Made by a program: the position numbers and the translations under genes. A DNA stretch of 64,000 bases, taken from positions 29,134-93,133 of the forward strand of contig JASANG010002672.1 in assembly GCA_030248215.1 (NCBI GenBank), written 5' to 3'. The notes under the pieces are model-generated. The model was given only the letters and a program-made list of their open reading frames with translations, searched no databases and was not told the DNA's origin. Of this stretch, positions 32,109 through 40,099 are shown one piece after another; the first letter of the stretch is position 1; each line of letters starts with the position of its first letter. This DNA is from Enoplolaimus lenunculus (taxonomy: Eukaryota; Nematoda; Enoplea; Enoplida; Thoracostomopsidae).

Positions 32109-32486
32109 GAATGCGGTATAAATTGCACAGCTCTAACTGGAGTTTTTTGCAGAGTAACACAAACACTAAGCCTAAGCCTTAGCCTAAGCCATTTATAACC
32201 AACATACCTCAGAGTACTGTTGTGCAAATAAATCGATTATTCATTACCATAGACTAGATATTAATACCTTTAGGGGCGACCAATTCTTCACCGCACGCTT
32301 TGAATTCTGAGCGATTATAGAATACTTCGTAGTCTTTTTCGTTGGTGAAACACTGCATACCGATTGATGTCGTCCAAATTGCAATTATTGCTAAATGCAA
32401 CGCTTCCGTTTGCTGTGTTTGTATATTTGAAAGACTTTTGCAAATTGCAAACTTATTGCAGCTGTCAAAAACTAAACAGCCATCGC
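17924..32486 (-). CDS. Class B1 (secretin-family) GPCR, calcitonin/CGRP/DH31-receptor-like; 12 exons, 5' end missing
   Basis: Peptide-hormone receptor of the plasma membrane. Exons in transcript order: 32268-32486, 31858-31962, 30255-30358, 29423-29514, 28763-28886, 27625-27781, 25775-25850, 24878-24944, 21985-22082, 20547-20691, 19369-19410, 17924-18355. All phases join, giving 553 residues from the first exon found. The hormone-binding domain carries six conserved cysteines (46, 76, 85, 99, 115, 136) with GSWDGLLCW, CTRNGTWW and WSNYSSC. TM1 GYCTSIVALLLGLIIYVAFR; TM2 VHKHLFISFIL; TM3 CNYAWMFCEGLYLHT; TM4 GWGLPVVPVTVY; ECL2 Cys-Trp at HCWTV; TM5-ICL3 NILRVVFSKLRA; TM6 LKALIILIPLLGVYYIV; TM7 GFLVAIVICFTNEE; helix 8 ISLRLNQWL; then a Ser/Arg-rich tail of about 130 residues. 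The LHKNMF-, CNYFWMLCEG- and GWGFPLVP-like motifs resemble calcitonin receptors most. The usual TM5 GP is absent. The signal-peptide exon (must end in phase 1) was not found. Every intron is GT-AG. Confidence 0.92.
18670..18866. mobile_element. TA-flanked MITE ending GGTCACTACTGTA (right part)
   Basis: Carries TTTGGTCTTGGAGTCATTTA, TTGACATTTATGGAC and CTCTTATTAGGGATACG, shared with 46484-46916. It ends CCCTCGTATTCAGGTCACTACTGTA, an inverted copy of the TACTGTAGTGACCCGAATA start at 35737. Tc1/mariner-like TA ends. Confidence 0.6.
19779..20102. mobile_element. hAT-like MITE (CAGGGTGTAACCGG ends)
   Basis: CAGGGTGTAACCGGATATCCG at the left and CGTTTATACCCTG at the right. The interior CCGTTTCCGTTAAAA and GCATCCGCCATTTTTG is shared with 47533-47913. 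No exact target duplication. Confidence 0.7.
20345..20540 (+). mobile_element. TTAA-type element with tRNA-like module, right part
   Basis: CGAGCGTCAAGCTCCTAATAGC TGAGTGG then CGCCTCCATC and ATTCATATGAGAAAGGGTTAA. The terminal TTAA at 20537-20540 lies six bases from the receptor exon donor at 20546. The left end is not resolved. Confidence 0.65.
21697..21902. mobile_element. GAGTCAAATT-type palindromic MITE with TA ends
   Basis: TACACTGCAAAAAAACGG at the left and ACGCAGTTTA at the right, with TTTTCCTGACTACACAAACTG and its reverse complement inside. It lies 83 bp 3' of the receptor exon at 21985-22082, inside the intron. Confidence 0.8.
22134..22520 (+). mobile_element. TAAGCC-core MITE carrying a 29-bp tandem array
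   Basis: Ends GGCCAATGTTACTTTTTAGGG and GAAGTAAACATAGGC. CAGACAC lies on both sides (22127-22133, 22521-22527). Seven copies of the 29-bp unit CGTTGCAAAAGCGTATTCTTAAGCCTAAG lie at 22192-22394. It sits about 50 bp upstream (in transcript) of the acceptor of the receptor exon that starts at 22082. Confidence 0.85.
23345..23555. repeat. CCCGTAGCCAGCTCACC-type MITE
   Basis: AGGCCCGTAGCCAGCTCACC TTGCTAGG at the left, TTTTCGTTGCCTTGCAAG in the middle and CCCCCTTTGACCCCGG at the right, as in 36319, 37887, 40378, 44278 and 50648. Confidence 0.6.
24003..24192. mobile_element. TAAGCC-core MITE, decayed
   Basis: GTAAGCCTGAGCGTAAGCAGG, then AATAGAGTAAGCTTACGC and CGCCCCTAAAAGTAACATTGG at the right end. 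Confidence 0.55.
24258..24400. repeat. CCCGTAGCCAGCT-type MITE, short copy
   Basis: GTGCCCGTAGCCAGCTAATT at the left, AACTACGGGCTCGG at the right, with TTTCAACTTACAAGCGAGATTG between them. Confidence 0.55.
24989..25021 (-). other. Candidate 33-nt cassette exon in the class B receptor
   Basis: Between the TM4 exon and the ECL2 exon, a stretch with an acceptor (GGATTTTAG, ends 25022) and a donor (GG then GTAATA) is 33 nt long and phase-neutral. If included, it replaces the His before Cys-Trp by QPRCPTWSGCDG, adding two cysteines to extracellular loop 2. Skipping it gives the normal family length, so the gene model leaves it out. Confidence 0.25.
25071..25247 (+). mobile_element. TTAA-type element with tRNA-like module, truncated by a MITE
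   Basis: TTAATCCCTTCTCACATTGAG at the left. The tRNA-like piece CAAGCTCCTATAGCTGAGTGG is cut off where the MITE at 25248 begins, so the MITE came later. Confidence 0.65.
25248..25430. mobile_element. TAAGCC-core MITE
   Basis: GGCCTATGTAAAGATTAGAG at the left and CTGTTCTATGCATTGGCC at the right, with TTAGGCTTAGGTATAAGG inside. Flanks AATATGTT and AATACACC agree only in their first four bases. Confidence 0.75.
25555..25740. repeat. GCGGATCCAGAAAT-ended MITE
   Basis: AGCGGATCCAGAAATCATTG at the left and AATTTCTGGATCCGCCGCTG at the right are inverted. The inside has TTTTGTGATAAAATGGTAAG and ATCCCTACC, the words amplified in the array at 30421. Confidence 0.75.
25935..26306. mobile_element. hAT-like MITE (CAGGGTGCAACCGG ends)
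   Basis: CAGGGTGCAACCGGAATTAT at the left and GGAATTGCGGTTGCACCCTG at the right. Flanks CCCAAAGT and GCCCAAGT (6 of 8). It ends three bases before the target duplication of the next MITE at 26318. Confidence 0.85.
26318..26478. mobile_element. TAAGCC-core MITE with perfect 8-bp target duplication
   Basis: CAAGTATT at 26310-26317 and 26479-26486. The ends are GGCCCACGTGTATTTTAAGTG and CTCCTAAAAGTAACATTGGCC, with short TTAGGCTT arrays inside. Confidence 0.9.
26836..27115. mobile_element. hAT-like MITE with perfect 8-bp target duplication
   Basis: GCACTTGG at 26828-26835 and 27116-27123. Ends CAGGGTACAACCGGAGGT and CTCTGGTTGTACCCTG. GCCGGAGCCGGAGG interior; non-coding. Confidence 0.92.
27348..27502. 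mobile_element. TAAGCC-core MITE with AAAATTTT target duplication
   Basis: AAAATTTT at 27340-27347 and 27503-27510. Ends GGCCAATGTAAAGAACAGGG and GCCCGTGATCTAGATATGGGCC. It lies about 120 bp downstream (in transcript) of the receptor exon 27625-27781. Confidence 0.85.
27837..28110. repeat. GCAGCTGCAA-type foldback MITE
   Basis: TTATTCAGACGTGCAAGTTTTTGG at the left, AAAACTTGCCCGTGTGAATAGGG at the right, and CAGCTGCAATTTGCAC words in both orientations between. Confidence 0.75.
28181..28370. mobile_element. TAAGCC-core MITE
   Basis: GGACAATGTATAGAACTGGGCC to CCCTGAGTTTTCAATGGCC. Flanks CAAATGTT and GAAATATT (6 of 8). Confidence 0.75.
29017..29248. mobile_element. TAAGCC-core MITE
   Basis: AATGTTACTTTATGCGGCG, AGATTAAGCGTATTCTTAAGCC, two CGTTGCAAAAATGTGTTCCT units, then GGGACGCCCCGTAACATAGGCC. 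Confidence 0.65.
29580..29760. mobile_element. TAAGCC-core MITE, decayed
   Basis: AGGACCGTATCAGTAGTATAAGC then AAACGCAAGAATGAGCTTA and CACAGAAAAAGCGTTCGATCC. It starts about 65 bp upstream (in transcript) of the receptor TM1 exon 29423-29514. Confidence 0.55.
29815..29972. mobile_element. TAAGCC-core MITE with near-perfect target duplication
   Basis: AACACGCT before and AACGCGCT after (7 of 8). Ends GGCTCATGTATAGAACAGG and CTGTTCTATACATGGGCC. Confidence 0.85.
30065..30225 (-). mobile_element. TTAA-type element with tRNA-like module, truncated
   Basis: TTTAACCCTTTCTCACATGAA at the left. On the minus strand CTCCTATAGCTGAGTGGGGA and GGAGTTCGAATCCTAGC. The other end is missing. Confidence 0.65.
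30421..31012 (+). repeat. Tandem array with 56-bp and 32-bp units in a 144-bp higher-order repeat
   Basis: The word CCGTAAG recurs with spacings 56, 56, 56, 32, 56, 56, 32, 56, 56, 32 (cytosines at 30468, 30524, 30580, 30636, 30668, 30724, 30780, 30812, 30868, 30924, 30956). The 56-bp unit contains GGTGATAAAATGATGAGGTG and CCTACCTTACA. The 32-bp unit lacks that part and has GGTGATCAATTTTTTCC. It lies in the receptor intron between exons 31858-31962 and 30255-30358. Confidence 0.97.
31415..31674. mobile_element. TAAGCC-core MITE
   Basis: TGTGGTACGTCTGTAAAAG, TTAGGCTTAGGCTTAGGAATG, GCAACGCTTAGG units and CTGCTACGGCCCTAACAGCAGTATTGGCC. The left end is eroded. Confidence 0.7.
32041..32105. repeat. 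(AT)n microsatellite
   Basis: About 65 bp of almost pure TA in the receptor intron between exons 32268-32486 and 31858-31962. Confidence 0.95.
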
Positions 32487-32604
32487 CTGTAAGATGTATC
32501 TAACTTTAGTAGCAGATTCGCTTTGCAATATGTACTTATTAAATATAATTACCCTGAAACTATGGCTGTTACCGTATTTAGGGCTTTTGTACCCTCCTAC
32601 CCCC

Positions 32605-33110
32605 AGTTTCAAGATTTAGACTTAGGCTGAGATAAAGGCTGAGGTAAAAGTTACTGCTGAGGCTTCGCTGAACCTTTTTTGACACTTAAGTCTAAGCCGA
32701 AGTCTGAGCCTAAGCCTGTAGGCTTAGATTCAGGCACAGGCTGAGGCAAGGATTTCGGCATAGGCTTTGATGTGCCTTTCCTAATACCTAAGTCTAAGGC
32801 GTAGTCTGGCCCTAAGGCTAAAATCTGAAGGCTTAGGTTCAGGCAAAGACTGAGGCAAATGTCGAGTCTGCAGAGGCTTCGCTAAACTATTTCTGATACT
32901 TAAATCTAAGCCAAAGTCTGAGCCTAAGCCTGTAGGCTTAGATTCAGGCACAGGCTGAGGCAAAGATTTCGGCATAGGCTTTGATGTGCCTTTTCTGATA
33001 CCTAAGTCTAAAGCGAAGTCTGAGCCTGAGCATAGACCTGTGGGAGGGAAGTGTACAGAAGCACATATTATAAACTTATTAGGCTTTGTGCGTAGCTTTA
33101 GGCAAACCAT
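32605..33110 (-). repeat. TTAGGC-related tandem block, 214-bp period
   Basis: CCTGTAGGCTTAGATTCAGG recurs at 32715 and 32929, each followed by CACAGGCTGAGGCAA and TTCGGCATAGGCTTTGATG. The open frame across it is repeat-derived. It lies directly upstream of the first receptor exon found. Confidence 0.75.
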
Positions 33111-33660
33111 TTGATATAAAAATAGGTCCGGGTTCCTGTGGAAATTTTGCGTAATATTTCTGCCATTTTTCCGTCTTCATATCTATATATCTACAGTATG
33201 TCACAAAAATTAATATAGTTGAATAAGCTTAAGCATACTCTTTGGTTTGAAACCTGTTTGCGTTGGAATGAACTCAACTGAATGACGGCGTATGTTGCAT
33301 ACGGCCAGGCACGCGGGAACATGGCTTCCAGGGGAGTCAGTTTGTAGCAACCCCCCCTTAGAAAACACAATACCTAAGTTTCAAACTGGTTAGTTTAATT
33401 TGAGCTTGTCGTAAATTGGCCAATGTTACTTTTTGACGCATATAAGCAGTAGCCAAAACATGTTCATAAGACCTAACCCTGCGTCTAAGCGTAAATGTCA
33501 GGGTAAGTCTAAAGCTTAAAAGTTAGTCTAAATCTCAAGCGTAGTCTAAAGATAAATCTAACGCCTAAATACAATCTGTTGCTGTCCCGCAAAAAACAAG
33601 CCATGACGCCTTTTGAAAAGAAACATACCCCAAAAAATCAAACACGCACATAGAAATTAG

Positions 33661-33831
33661 GGCTCATATTAACATCAGGGTCGGAACGTTTTTCTGCGAG
33701 ACTGCAATAGAGTAAGCTTAAGCTATGCTTAGGTTTTGGCTTAGGAATATGCCCATTCTTACACTTAGGTTTAGGCTTAGGCTTAGGAATATGCTTATAA
33801 TACTGTTCCGCTCCTGTTCTTTACATTGGCC
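33661..33831. mobile_element. TAAGCC-core MITE with perfect 8-bp target duplication
   Basis: GAAATTAG at 33653-33660 and 33832-33839. Left end GGCTCATATTAACATCAGGG, right end CGCTCCTGTTCTTTACATTGGCC. Confidence 0.92.
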
Positions 33832-33958
33832 GAAATTAGCGAGAAAGTGTTTGTCCGAATCCGGCTGAAAATCGACGTCTGTTTGCGGTCGAATATTTCG
33901 TTGAAGGATTCAACAATTTGATTGGATAAATGTTTCGAATTTCTACGAAAATTTTTCC

Positions 33959-34225
33959 TTAACCCTTTGACACATAGAGTAGACTTTGAGCAACTCATAG
34001 TCTCAGAGTAATCTATACTAGAATAATATACAATGCGCAGCGTTTCACAATTACTAAGCTTATGCGTTAAGTCTCTACAGTGCGCGACAATTCTCCTGGA
34101 CTATAGCGTCAATCTGGTTTCAGCTTTAGCAGTGATGGGAATCGCATTTTACTCGTGAGGTCAGCGATTCCAATCCTGTCTTGAAGTAATACTTCTAAGC
34201 AAATATTCATGTGAGAAAGGGTTAA
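33959..34225 (+). mobile_element. TTAA-flanked MITE with tRNA-like module
   Basis: TTAACCCTTTGACACATAGAG to TTCATGTGAGAAAGGGTTAA. The tRNA-like part (ACTATAGCGTCAATCTGG, CGATTCCAATCCTG) has decayed. Confidence 0.75.
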
Positions 34226-34374
34226 AGTGTCAGTTTGTAACTTTACGATATTTTTGGAAACTTTAATGGTCAAAATTTGTCAAAGGCACAAAAACAAACT
34301 TTCGGCAACACTTTGCAAATGATTGCTAAAAAGTCAACACATTTCGTATCTTTTTTTTATTCACGGCAATTCGT

Positions 34375-34560
34375 CGCCCGACAACCCGTCATCTGACAAC
34401 CTGTAATCCGAAACTTCATCGACTCAACAAATCGTCCACCATTATATTACGCTTAAACTTATAGGCTCAGGGACCACGCGTAGGATTATCCTTAGATGTA
34501 TTCAGAGGCTTTAAGACACTGTTGCGCAACAAGTTGTCGGGCGACGAATTGCCGTTGATT
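34375..34560. repeat. Foldback with CAATTCGTCGCCCGACAAC arms
   Basis: ACGGCAATTCGTCGCCCGACAAC near 34363-34385 and GTTGTCGGGCGACGAATTGCCGT near 34531-34553 are inverted. The middle includes CGTCATCTGACAACC and a TTAGGC-like fragment. Confidence 0.8.
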
Positions 34561-35005
34561 TATTAATACCAAATTTGGCTTCATTTCAGGTTCCGGATCC
34601 GGTAAAATTTTTGGACATCTTTGATTCCTGGTTGGATATTACCGTCTATTGAAAAATATTAAACACTCGCGGCACCTTATGGAAAATATACAAATATTTT
34701 TATTATATAAAACAAGCATTAATAACTACAGATTTCATAAAGTTTAATAGACTAAAAGGTAAATGCTGTAAGAGATTACATTTAAAACAGTTAATTTCTT
34801 AGTATTTGTTTTTGACGTAAATCAGTGTTATTCTCTCAACTGATTAAAACATCCCTAATGATAACAAATTTTGTCTTCAGACAGGTTTTAATTTTGTCAA
34901 AAGTTTATCAAAATCCAGCCAGGCATAAACCTTGTATCCTGTTTAAGTAATCGTTTGATATATAAGCTCAAAAGTAACGAATAATCTAAGAGCGTTTAAC
35001 ATTTC

Positions 35006-35299
35006 GGCCAACGTAAAGAACAGGGGTGAAACAGTATAATGAGCATATTAATAAGCCTAAGCCTAAGCCTAAGCCCAAGAATGAGCATATTCCTAAGCCT
35101 AAGCCGAAGCCTAAGCCTAAGCAGTAAGAATGAGCATAATCCTAAGCCTAAGCCGAAGCCTAAGCCTAAGTATAAGAATGAGCATATTCCTAAGCCTAAG
35201 CCTAAACGAAAGCCAAGCAAAATTTAGTCTAAATCTTAAGCTCACTCTTTTCTAGTCTCACAGAAAAACATTCCGCCCCTGATCTTTAATACAATGGCC
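35006..35299 (+). mobile_element. TAAGCC-core MITE with long hexamer arrays
   Basis: AACATTTC before, AACAATTC after (7 of 8). CCTAAGCCTAAGCCTAAGCC blocks are separated by AAGAATGAGCATATT. Ends GGCCAACGTAAAGAACAGG and GATCTTTAATACAATGGCC. Open frames on both strands are products of the hexamers. Confidence 0.9.
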
Positions 35300-35329
35300 A
35301 ACAATTCTTACACGTATATGCGCAGCGGA

Positions 35330-35492
35330 ACACCTCAGAAACGCGTAAGTTTTTACAAGGGCTCAAACGTCAAGTTGCTATAGCCGAGTTTTGACGGTAA
35401 ACGCGTGCTGCCCCAGGGTCAGGACTTCAAATCCTGGTTTAAATTAAGATTTCGAATGAAATTGGAAATATTAATAAGAGAAAAGCTTAAAA
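35330..35492 (+). mobile_element. TTAA-type element with tRNA-like module, partial
   Basis: TATATGCGCAGCGGAAC, CAAACGTCAAGTTGCTATAGC CGAG, CAGGACTTCAAATCCTGG and AATATTAATAAGAGAAAAGC. Ends decayed. Confidence 0.5.
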
Positions 35493-35736
35493 TGTCTTAT
35501 CAGAGTGCAATCGAATATTCGGTTTTGATTTTGTTTTACAGTAAAAATCGGTGTCCGTATCCGGTATGAAAATATCGACAATTCCAGCTATTTCCGGTCT
35601 CGTACAATACAACTGTAAACCATTCGAGTGATAAATAAATGTTTCAAAATATGTATGCAACAAGTGTTTGCTTTAAAACAGAATCAGAGAAATTCATCGC
35701 GAATATTAAAAACATTTCACTGCATCCGAGAAACGT

Positions 35737-35965
35737 ACTGTAGTGACCCGAATAAGAGGGTTGCTGATATTAATTTAGCCTCTCCAGTGGGTTCCCCATG
35801 TTATTCGTTTACGGACTGTTATTTATTTTCAACCCACGCTCCGCCGCCATTCGTTACGGATATATATCCTGTACTGCAACTATCCGTTGAATTAAACGTT
35901 TGTTTGTCTTGTGTCAATAGCTTGAGCGACAATGCAAGGTTATACTTAACAATGTACTTTTAAAA
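35737..35965 (+). mobile_element. TA-flanked MITE starting TACTGTAGTGACCCGAATA, left part
   Basis: Start inverted to the end at 18866 and 46916. It shares GCCTCTCCAGTGGGTTCCCC, TTACGGACTGTTATTTATTTTC and AACGTTTGTTTGTCTTGTG with 46484-46916. Confidence 0.65.
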
Positions 35966-36033
35966 CTAAGATAGTCATATATGCACTATGATTTGAGATA
36001 AGTGACACTTATGGGCTCTACTTATTAATGTTA

Positions 36034-36306
36034 AGATCCACTTTATCTACCGAAATTTTCCATTGTTGGGGTTAACGAGTGGCAAATTTTAAAATTGCCA
36101 CTTGTTAACCCTACCTTACCTTAAATTTCTCTGTTAACCTCATCCTAACACATGTCACAAAATTTTGTGTGACACGTGTTAGGGTGAGGTTAACAGAGAA
36201 ATTTAAGGTAAGGTAGGGTTAACAAGTGGCAATTTTAAAATTTGCCACTCATTAACCCCAACGCTGGACAATTTCGGTGGCAAAGGGAAAAAGATAAAGT
36301 GGATGC
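36034..36306. repeat. Long near-perfect palindrome (foldback, about 270 bp)
   Basis: The centre is ACAAAATTTTGT at 36162/36163. Arms include GTTAACCTCATCCTAACAC / GTGTTAGGGTGAGGTTAAC, AGGTAAGGTAGGGTTAAC, and outer GGATCCACTTTATCT-like ends. A weakly related piece lies at 60980-61070. Confidence 0.93.
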
Positions 36307-36318
36307 TGCATTACACAC

Positions 36319-36488
36319 CAGGCCCGTAGCCAGCTCACCTTGCTAGGGAGGGCTACAAATTTTTCAAGAAAAACATTGAAGGATTTGCAATGAGTTACAA
36401 GCAAGGTTGAAAACTTTCTATGGGGGCCAAAAATTTTCCAGGGGGGCTGAGCCCCCCTCCCTGACCTACCCATGACTACGGACCCGGT
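36319..36488. repeat. CCCGTAGCCAGCTCACC-type MITE
   Basis: GGCCCGTAGCCAGCTCACC at the left and GACTACGGACCCGG at the right. TTACAAGCAAGGTTGAAAAC in the middle. Intact ends. Confidence 0.75.
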
Positions 36489-36587
36489 GATTATCCTCAT
36501 TTTCTGCATCGATAATTTGTCATCCAAAAACTTAAAAACTAACAAAAATTTAATTATAAAATAAAGAAGAAACTGTTTTCAAAATTA

Positions 36588-36756
36588 CTTGAAATCTTGG
36601 CAAAGTTGCAAATTTTACTAAATACCAGCAGCAAGAAATAGCCAATAGCGTGTGCGCTGCGCCAGTTTCCGTGCTGACATACGGACAACTCAACGCTAAA
36701 CCGATTTTTTCCGCTGGTTTAAAAAGCAGTCAATTGAACTTCCTCTTCTGAAACGC
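36588..36756 (+). other. Unassigned open stretch, possible exon
   Basis: A frame of about 55 codons without an obvious start (NLGKVANFTKYQQQEIAN, then SVCAAPVSVLTYGQLNAKPI, ending NFLF and TGA). It lies in non-repeat sequence that is locally richer in GC than its surroundings. I see no convincing acceptor and no partner exon. It could be a terminal exon or chance. Confidence 0.15.
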
Positions 36757-37381
36757 CCTACGCGAGTAATAAATCAAATTTGTGGTCGAAACCGAAAAAC
36801 TGTCAAAAATACTGATAATTAATTAATTATACTCAACTCAACTCCAACTTAAAATATTGGTAAACAACATATGCTAATCATAGTTAAGCCGAACTAAATA
36901 AACTATGCATCAGCCTCAAACCTATTATATACCGGCGACCGGAAGTAGAGCCAGCAAACAGTGTTGGTCAATTTGACAATACACTCGAAATAATATTTCT
37001 GATATTTAACAAAAAATTTCTTATATTTGAGAAATATGATTAGCAAGGTGCACTTGAAAAGTATTTCTGTTATAACAGAAATGTTTTCAAAAAACATTTT
37101 GAAACAAAGTCTGAAAATAAACGTTTTCCAGTTATTTTAAGAAAAATTATCTTAAATATCAGCAGAACTTTTCAGATTTGCCACAGAAAACACTTTTCTG
37201 AATAAATTCAGAAATACTTTTTTGTGTGTAGATTTAAAATTTGACCGTCCGCTTTAATAAATTTAACCAAACCAGTATAAATATCATGGCTGTATATAAT
37301 CGGGGAGGGATTAAGAGATATATCCATTCCGAAATTTTTCGAGAGACGAAAAAAGTAGTTTTATTCTATAACGCGATGTAA

Positions 37382-37722
37382 CTCTAGCAAATCCAGAGTT
37401 GGGGGGCGTACGCTCCGCATCAGAAATTGTTTTGTTTTAAAATGGTAGGGTTTTGGCTTTTTCAAAAATGAATTGGCTTTCGAATCCTAGCCTTGTGCTT
37501 GTTTGTAACCAAATCCGAACTTATTTTGCCACCCTGTTGTTTACCATCTAAATTGTGTTGATGCGTTAGTTTTATTTGTGATTCATCTCAATTGAACGAA
37601 CGTAAAGAAGTCAATTTTAATACGGCAATAGTTCGTGGTTTGTGTGTGGGTCAAAAATAAGCTTATTATCTGTAAAATTTTGCCCCCCATTATGAGATCC
37701 TGTATCCGCCACTGCACGTTCC
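37382..37722. repeat. Decayed element ending GATCCTGTATCCGCCACTGC
   Basis: The right end resembles the GCGGATCC family at 25555. The left side has GAGTTGGGGGGCGTACGC and TTTTAAAATGGTAGGGTTTTGG. Confidence 0.4.
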
Positions 37723-37886
37723 GGTTTTATTTATGGCAAAGAAACCGCAAAAATATACCTTTGTGGCAAGTTAAGATCGAAAAATAACTCTATGGTTTTG
37801 GCGTTAACTCTGCGTTCAGAACTAAGCTAAAGGTAGTCAGGCGAGTTATTGAAATACATAAATTCAGTTCGTAAAGACTGTTAGGT

Positions 37887-38060
37887 AAGCCCGCTGCCAG
37901 CTCATCTGGCTATAGAGGGTTAAAAAAATTTTCAGGAAGCGCATACCAGCGTTTTCGAATGACTTACAAGCAAGGTTGAAAATTTTCAAGAGGGGCCAAA
38001 ACTTTTCCTTGGACGGCTGTGATTCCTGTGCTCGCCCTCCTTGGCATCAGGACTGTATTG
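37887..38060. repeat. CCCGTAGCCAGCT-type MITE
   Basis: AAGCCCGCTGCCAGCTCATC, TGACTTACAAGCAAGGTTGA and CTCGCCCTCCTTGGC. Diverged copy. Confidence 0.55.
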
Positions 38061-38187
38061 CAAAATATTTGCTCGCACGCCATCATATAAGCAAAGCAAT
38101 GCATCACAAGCTTATAGCGAATTATTAATGAACTAAATAAATATTTATTTGCATCTACAGAACGAAACTTAATTTGCTAAAAACCTG

Positions 38188-38510
38188 GGCCGATGTGAAG
38201 AACACGGGCGGAACAGTATTATAAATAAATTCCTAAGCCTAAGCGTAAGCCTAAGCCTAAAGCACAAGAATGAGCATATTCCTAAGCCTAGGCCTAAACC
38301 TAAGCCTAAGCCTAAGCTTAAGCGCAAGAATGACCATAGTCCTAAGCCTAAGTCTATACCTAAGCCTACACCTAAGCCTAAGCGTAATAATAAGCATATT
38401 CCTAAGCCTAAGCATACGCCTACTCCAAGCGGAAAATTCAATTTAAAGCTTAAACATACTCTATTGTAGTCCCACAGAAAAACGTTCTGCCCCTGTTCTG
38501 CACATGGGCC
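38188..38510 (+). mobile_element. TAAGCC-core MITE
   Basis: GGCCGATGTGAAGAACACGG to CTGTTCTGCACATGGGCC. Flanks AAAACCTG / AAACCATG (6 of 8). Three hexamer blocks separated by GCAAGAATGA-like spacers. Confidence 0.85.
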
Positions 38511-38823
38511 AAACCATGTATCATCGAAAATGACGTCATTCATGTTTTATGAAACACGAAGTGAAAATCGGAAACCCCACAAGGTTTGGGCGTTTTCGCC
38601 AGTATAATGACGGATTTCATGGATCTGGAGGTGAAATTCAAGCTCATAAATATACTTGAAGCGATTAAATCTACGTTAAGGTTGTGTCCCTGTTGCCATT
38701 AGGAGACCGTTCTAAAAAGGTTGCAGTAATAACCTGTCCCAACCAGAGAATTGGTTTTCATGTGTTGTAACGCTGACTACTACAGTGTTGAACTAGCGAA
38801 CTGCACAAAATTGTTCAAAATTT

Positions 38824-39284
38824 GGACCAATGTAAATAACAGGGGCGGAACAGTATTATAAGCATGTTCCTAAGCCTAAGACCTAAGCCTAAGCCTAAGT
38901 CTAAGCGTAAGAATAAGTTTATTCCTAAGCCTACGCTTAGGCCTAAGCCAAGCAAAAAAGGCCATTTTTTGCTTGGTTTTGGCTTAGCCTTCGACTTAGG
39001 CTTAGGAATATACTCATTCTTACACTTAGGCTTAGCCTTAGGCTTAGGCTTAGGAATAAACTCATTCTTACGCTTATTCTTAATCTTATGCTTAGGCTTA
39101 GGAATAAACTCATTCTTACGCCTATTCTTAGCCTTAGACTTAGGAATAAACTCATTCTTACGCTTATTCTAAGCCTTAGGCGTAGGCTTAGGAATAAACT
39201 CATTCTTACGCTTAGGCTTAGGCTTACGCTTAGGCTTAGAAATAAGCTTATAAAACTGTTCCGCCCCTGTTCTTTACATTGGCC
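38824..39284. mobile_element. Head-to-head inverted dimer of a TAAGCC-core MITE
   Basis: Both ends are of the normally left type (GGGGCGGAACAGTATTATAAGC, and its reverse complement at 39240-39284). The halves meet at GCAAAAAAGGCCATTTTTTGC near 38953-38973. Normal copies have two different ends. No clear target duplication. Confidence 0.8.
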
Positions 39285-39884
39285 GCTTTGCGTCAACCAA
39301 GGCGTCAGTCTTTAGCGTAAAAATCTTAATCTAAAATGTGAACGGGATAGAGCACAAGGACTTTTTTGTGATATTTCTACTAGCGGATTTGCTAATCATA
39401 TCATATATTTGCAATACAGTTGCTTGTTTTCATTGCTGCAACAGTTCAAATTCATAACAAATACAGTTTTCTATCCCGCAATCACTGACTACACTCAATT
39501 TGACGTAGTTTTACCATAAAGTAAAACTTATTGTCTTTTGTAATTTCCGTTTTAACCGACACGCAAAGTTGATGGTTCGAGCTGATATAACACAAAATAC
39601 AAAGCTAAAATATATATTATGAAAACATCAAAATTACATAGCTAATATGTTCAAATTTTGCCTAAAGCGACATTTAGGATATGTTTTTAAGATAAAATTA
39701 ATCTAAAATATTATCGCCAAACGACATAAATATTTATCTTTGTAGAGAAATGGTTAAAGTTTTGGCGTTCACATTATTTAATATTGTATCTTTGTCGTGT
39801 TTTCGAACAAAGGAAAAACCCCAAATCTTCAAAGTCGATTGCAAATTAATATTTGATTTTGAAAAAGCACTGCATTCTCATTCT

Positions 39885-40041
39885 GGCCAATGTTACTTTA
39901 TTAAGGGTGTAACAGTAGATTTAGCGTATTCCTAAGCCTAAGCCTAAGCCTAAGCCTAACCAAACAAATGTAATCCAGAATCTAAACCTACTCTTTTATG
40001 GACCCACCAGAAACCTGAACGCACCTTAAAGTAACTGGGCC
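39885..40041 (+). mobile_element. TAAGCC-core MITE
   Basis: CTCATTCT before, CTCATTTT after (7 of 8). Ends GGCCAATGTTACTTTATTAAGG and CACCTTAAAGTAACTGGGCC. Confidence 0.87.
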
Positions 40042-40099
40042 CTCATTTTTATGACGTTTCAAACTAATTTTTGTACTTGGGATGGGTGCGAAATATGAT

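Noticed and set aside
33795-33998. Minus-strand frame as the receptor's first exon
   Set aside because: It spans a MITE end and a TTAA element end, has no signal peptide, and the phase was not compatible.
35039-35227. Open frames made of LSLSLSLSPR or KPKPKPKPK repeats (also near 38864-39315, 14426-14672)
   Set aside because: They are translations of TAAGCC or CCGGAGCCGG hexamer arrays inside MITEs, open on both strands for that reason; no gene evidence.
38220-38410. Interstitial telomere made of TTAGGC repeats
   Set aside because: The hexamers are interrupted and always enclosed by MITE ends with target duplications.
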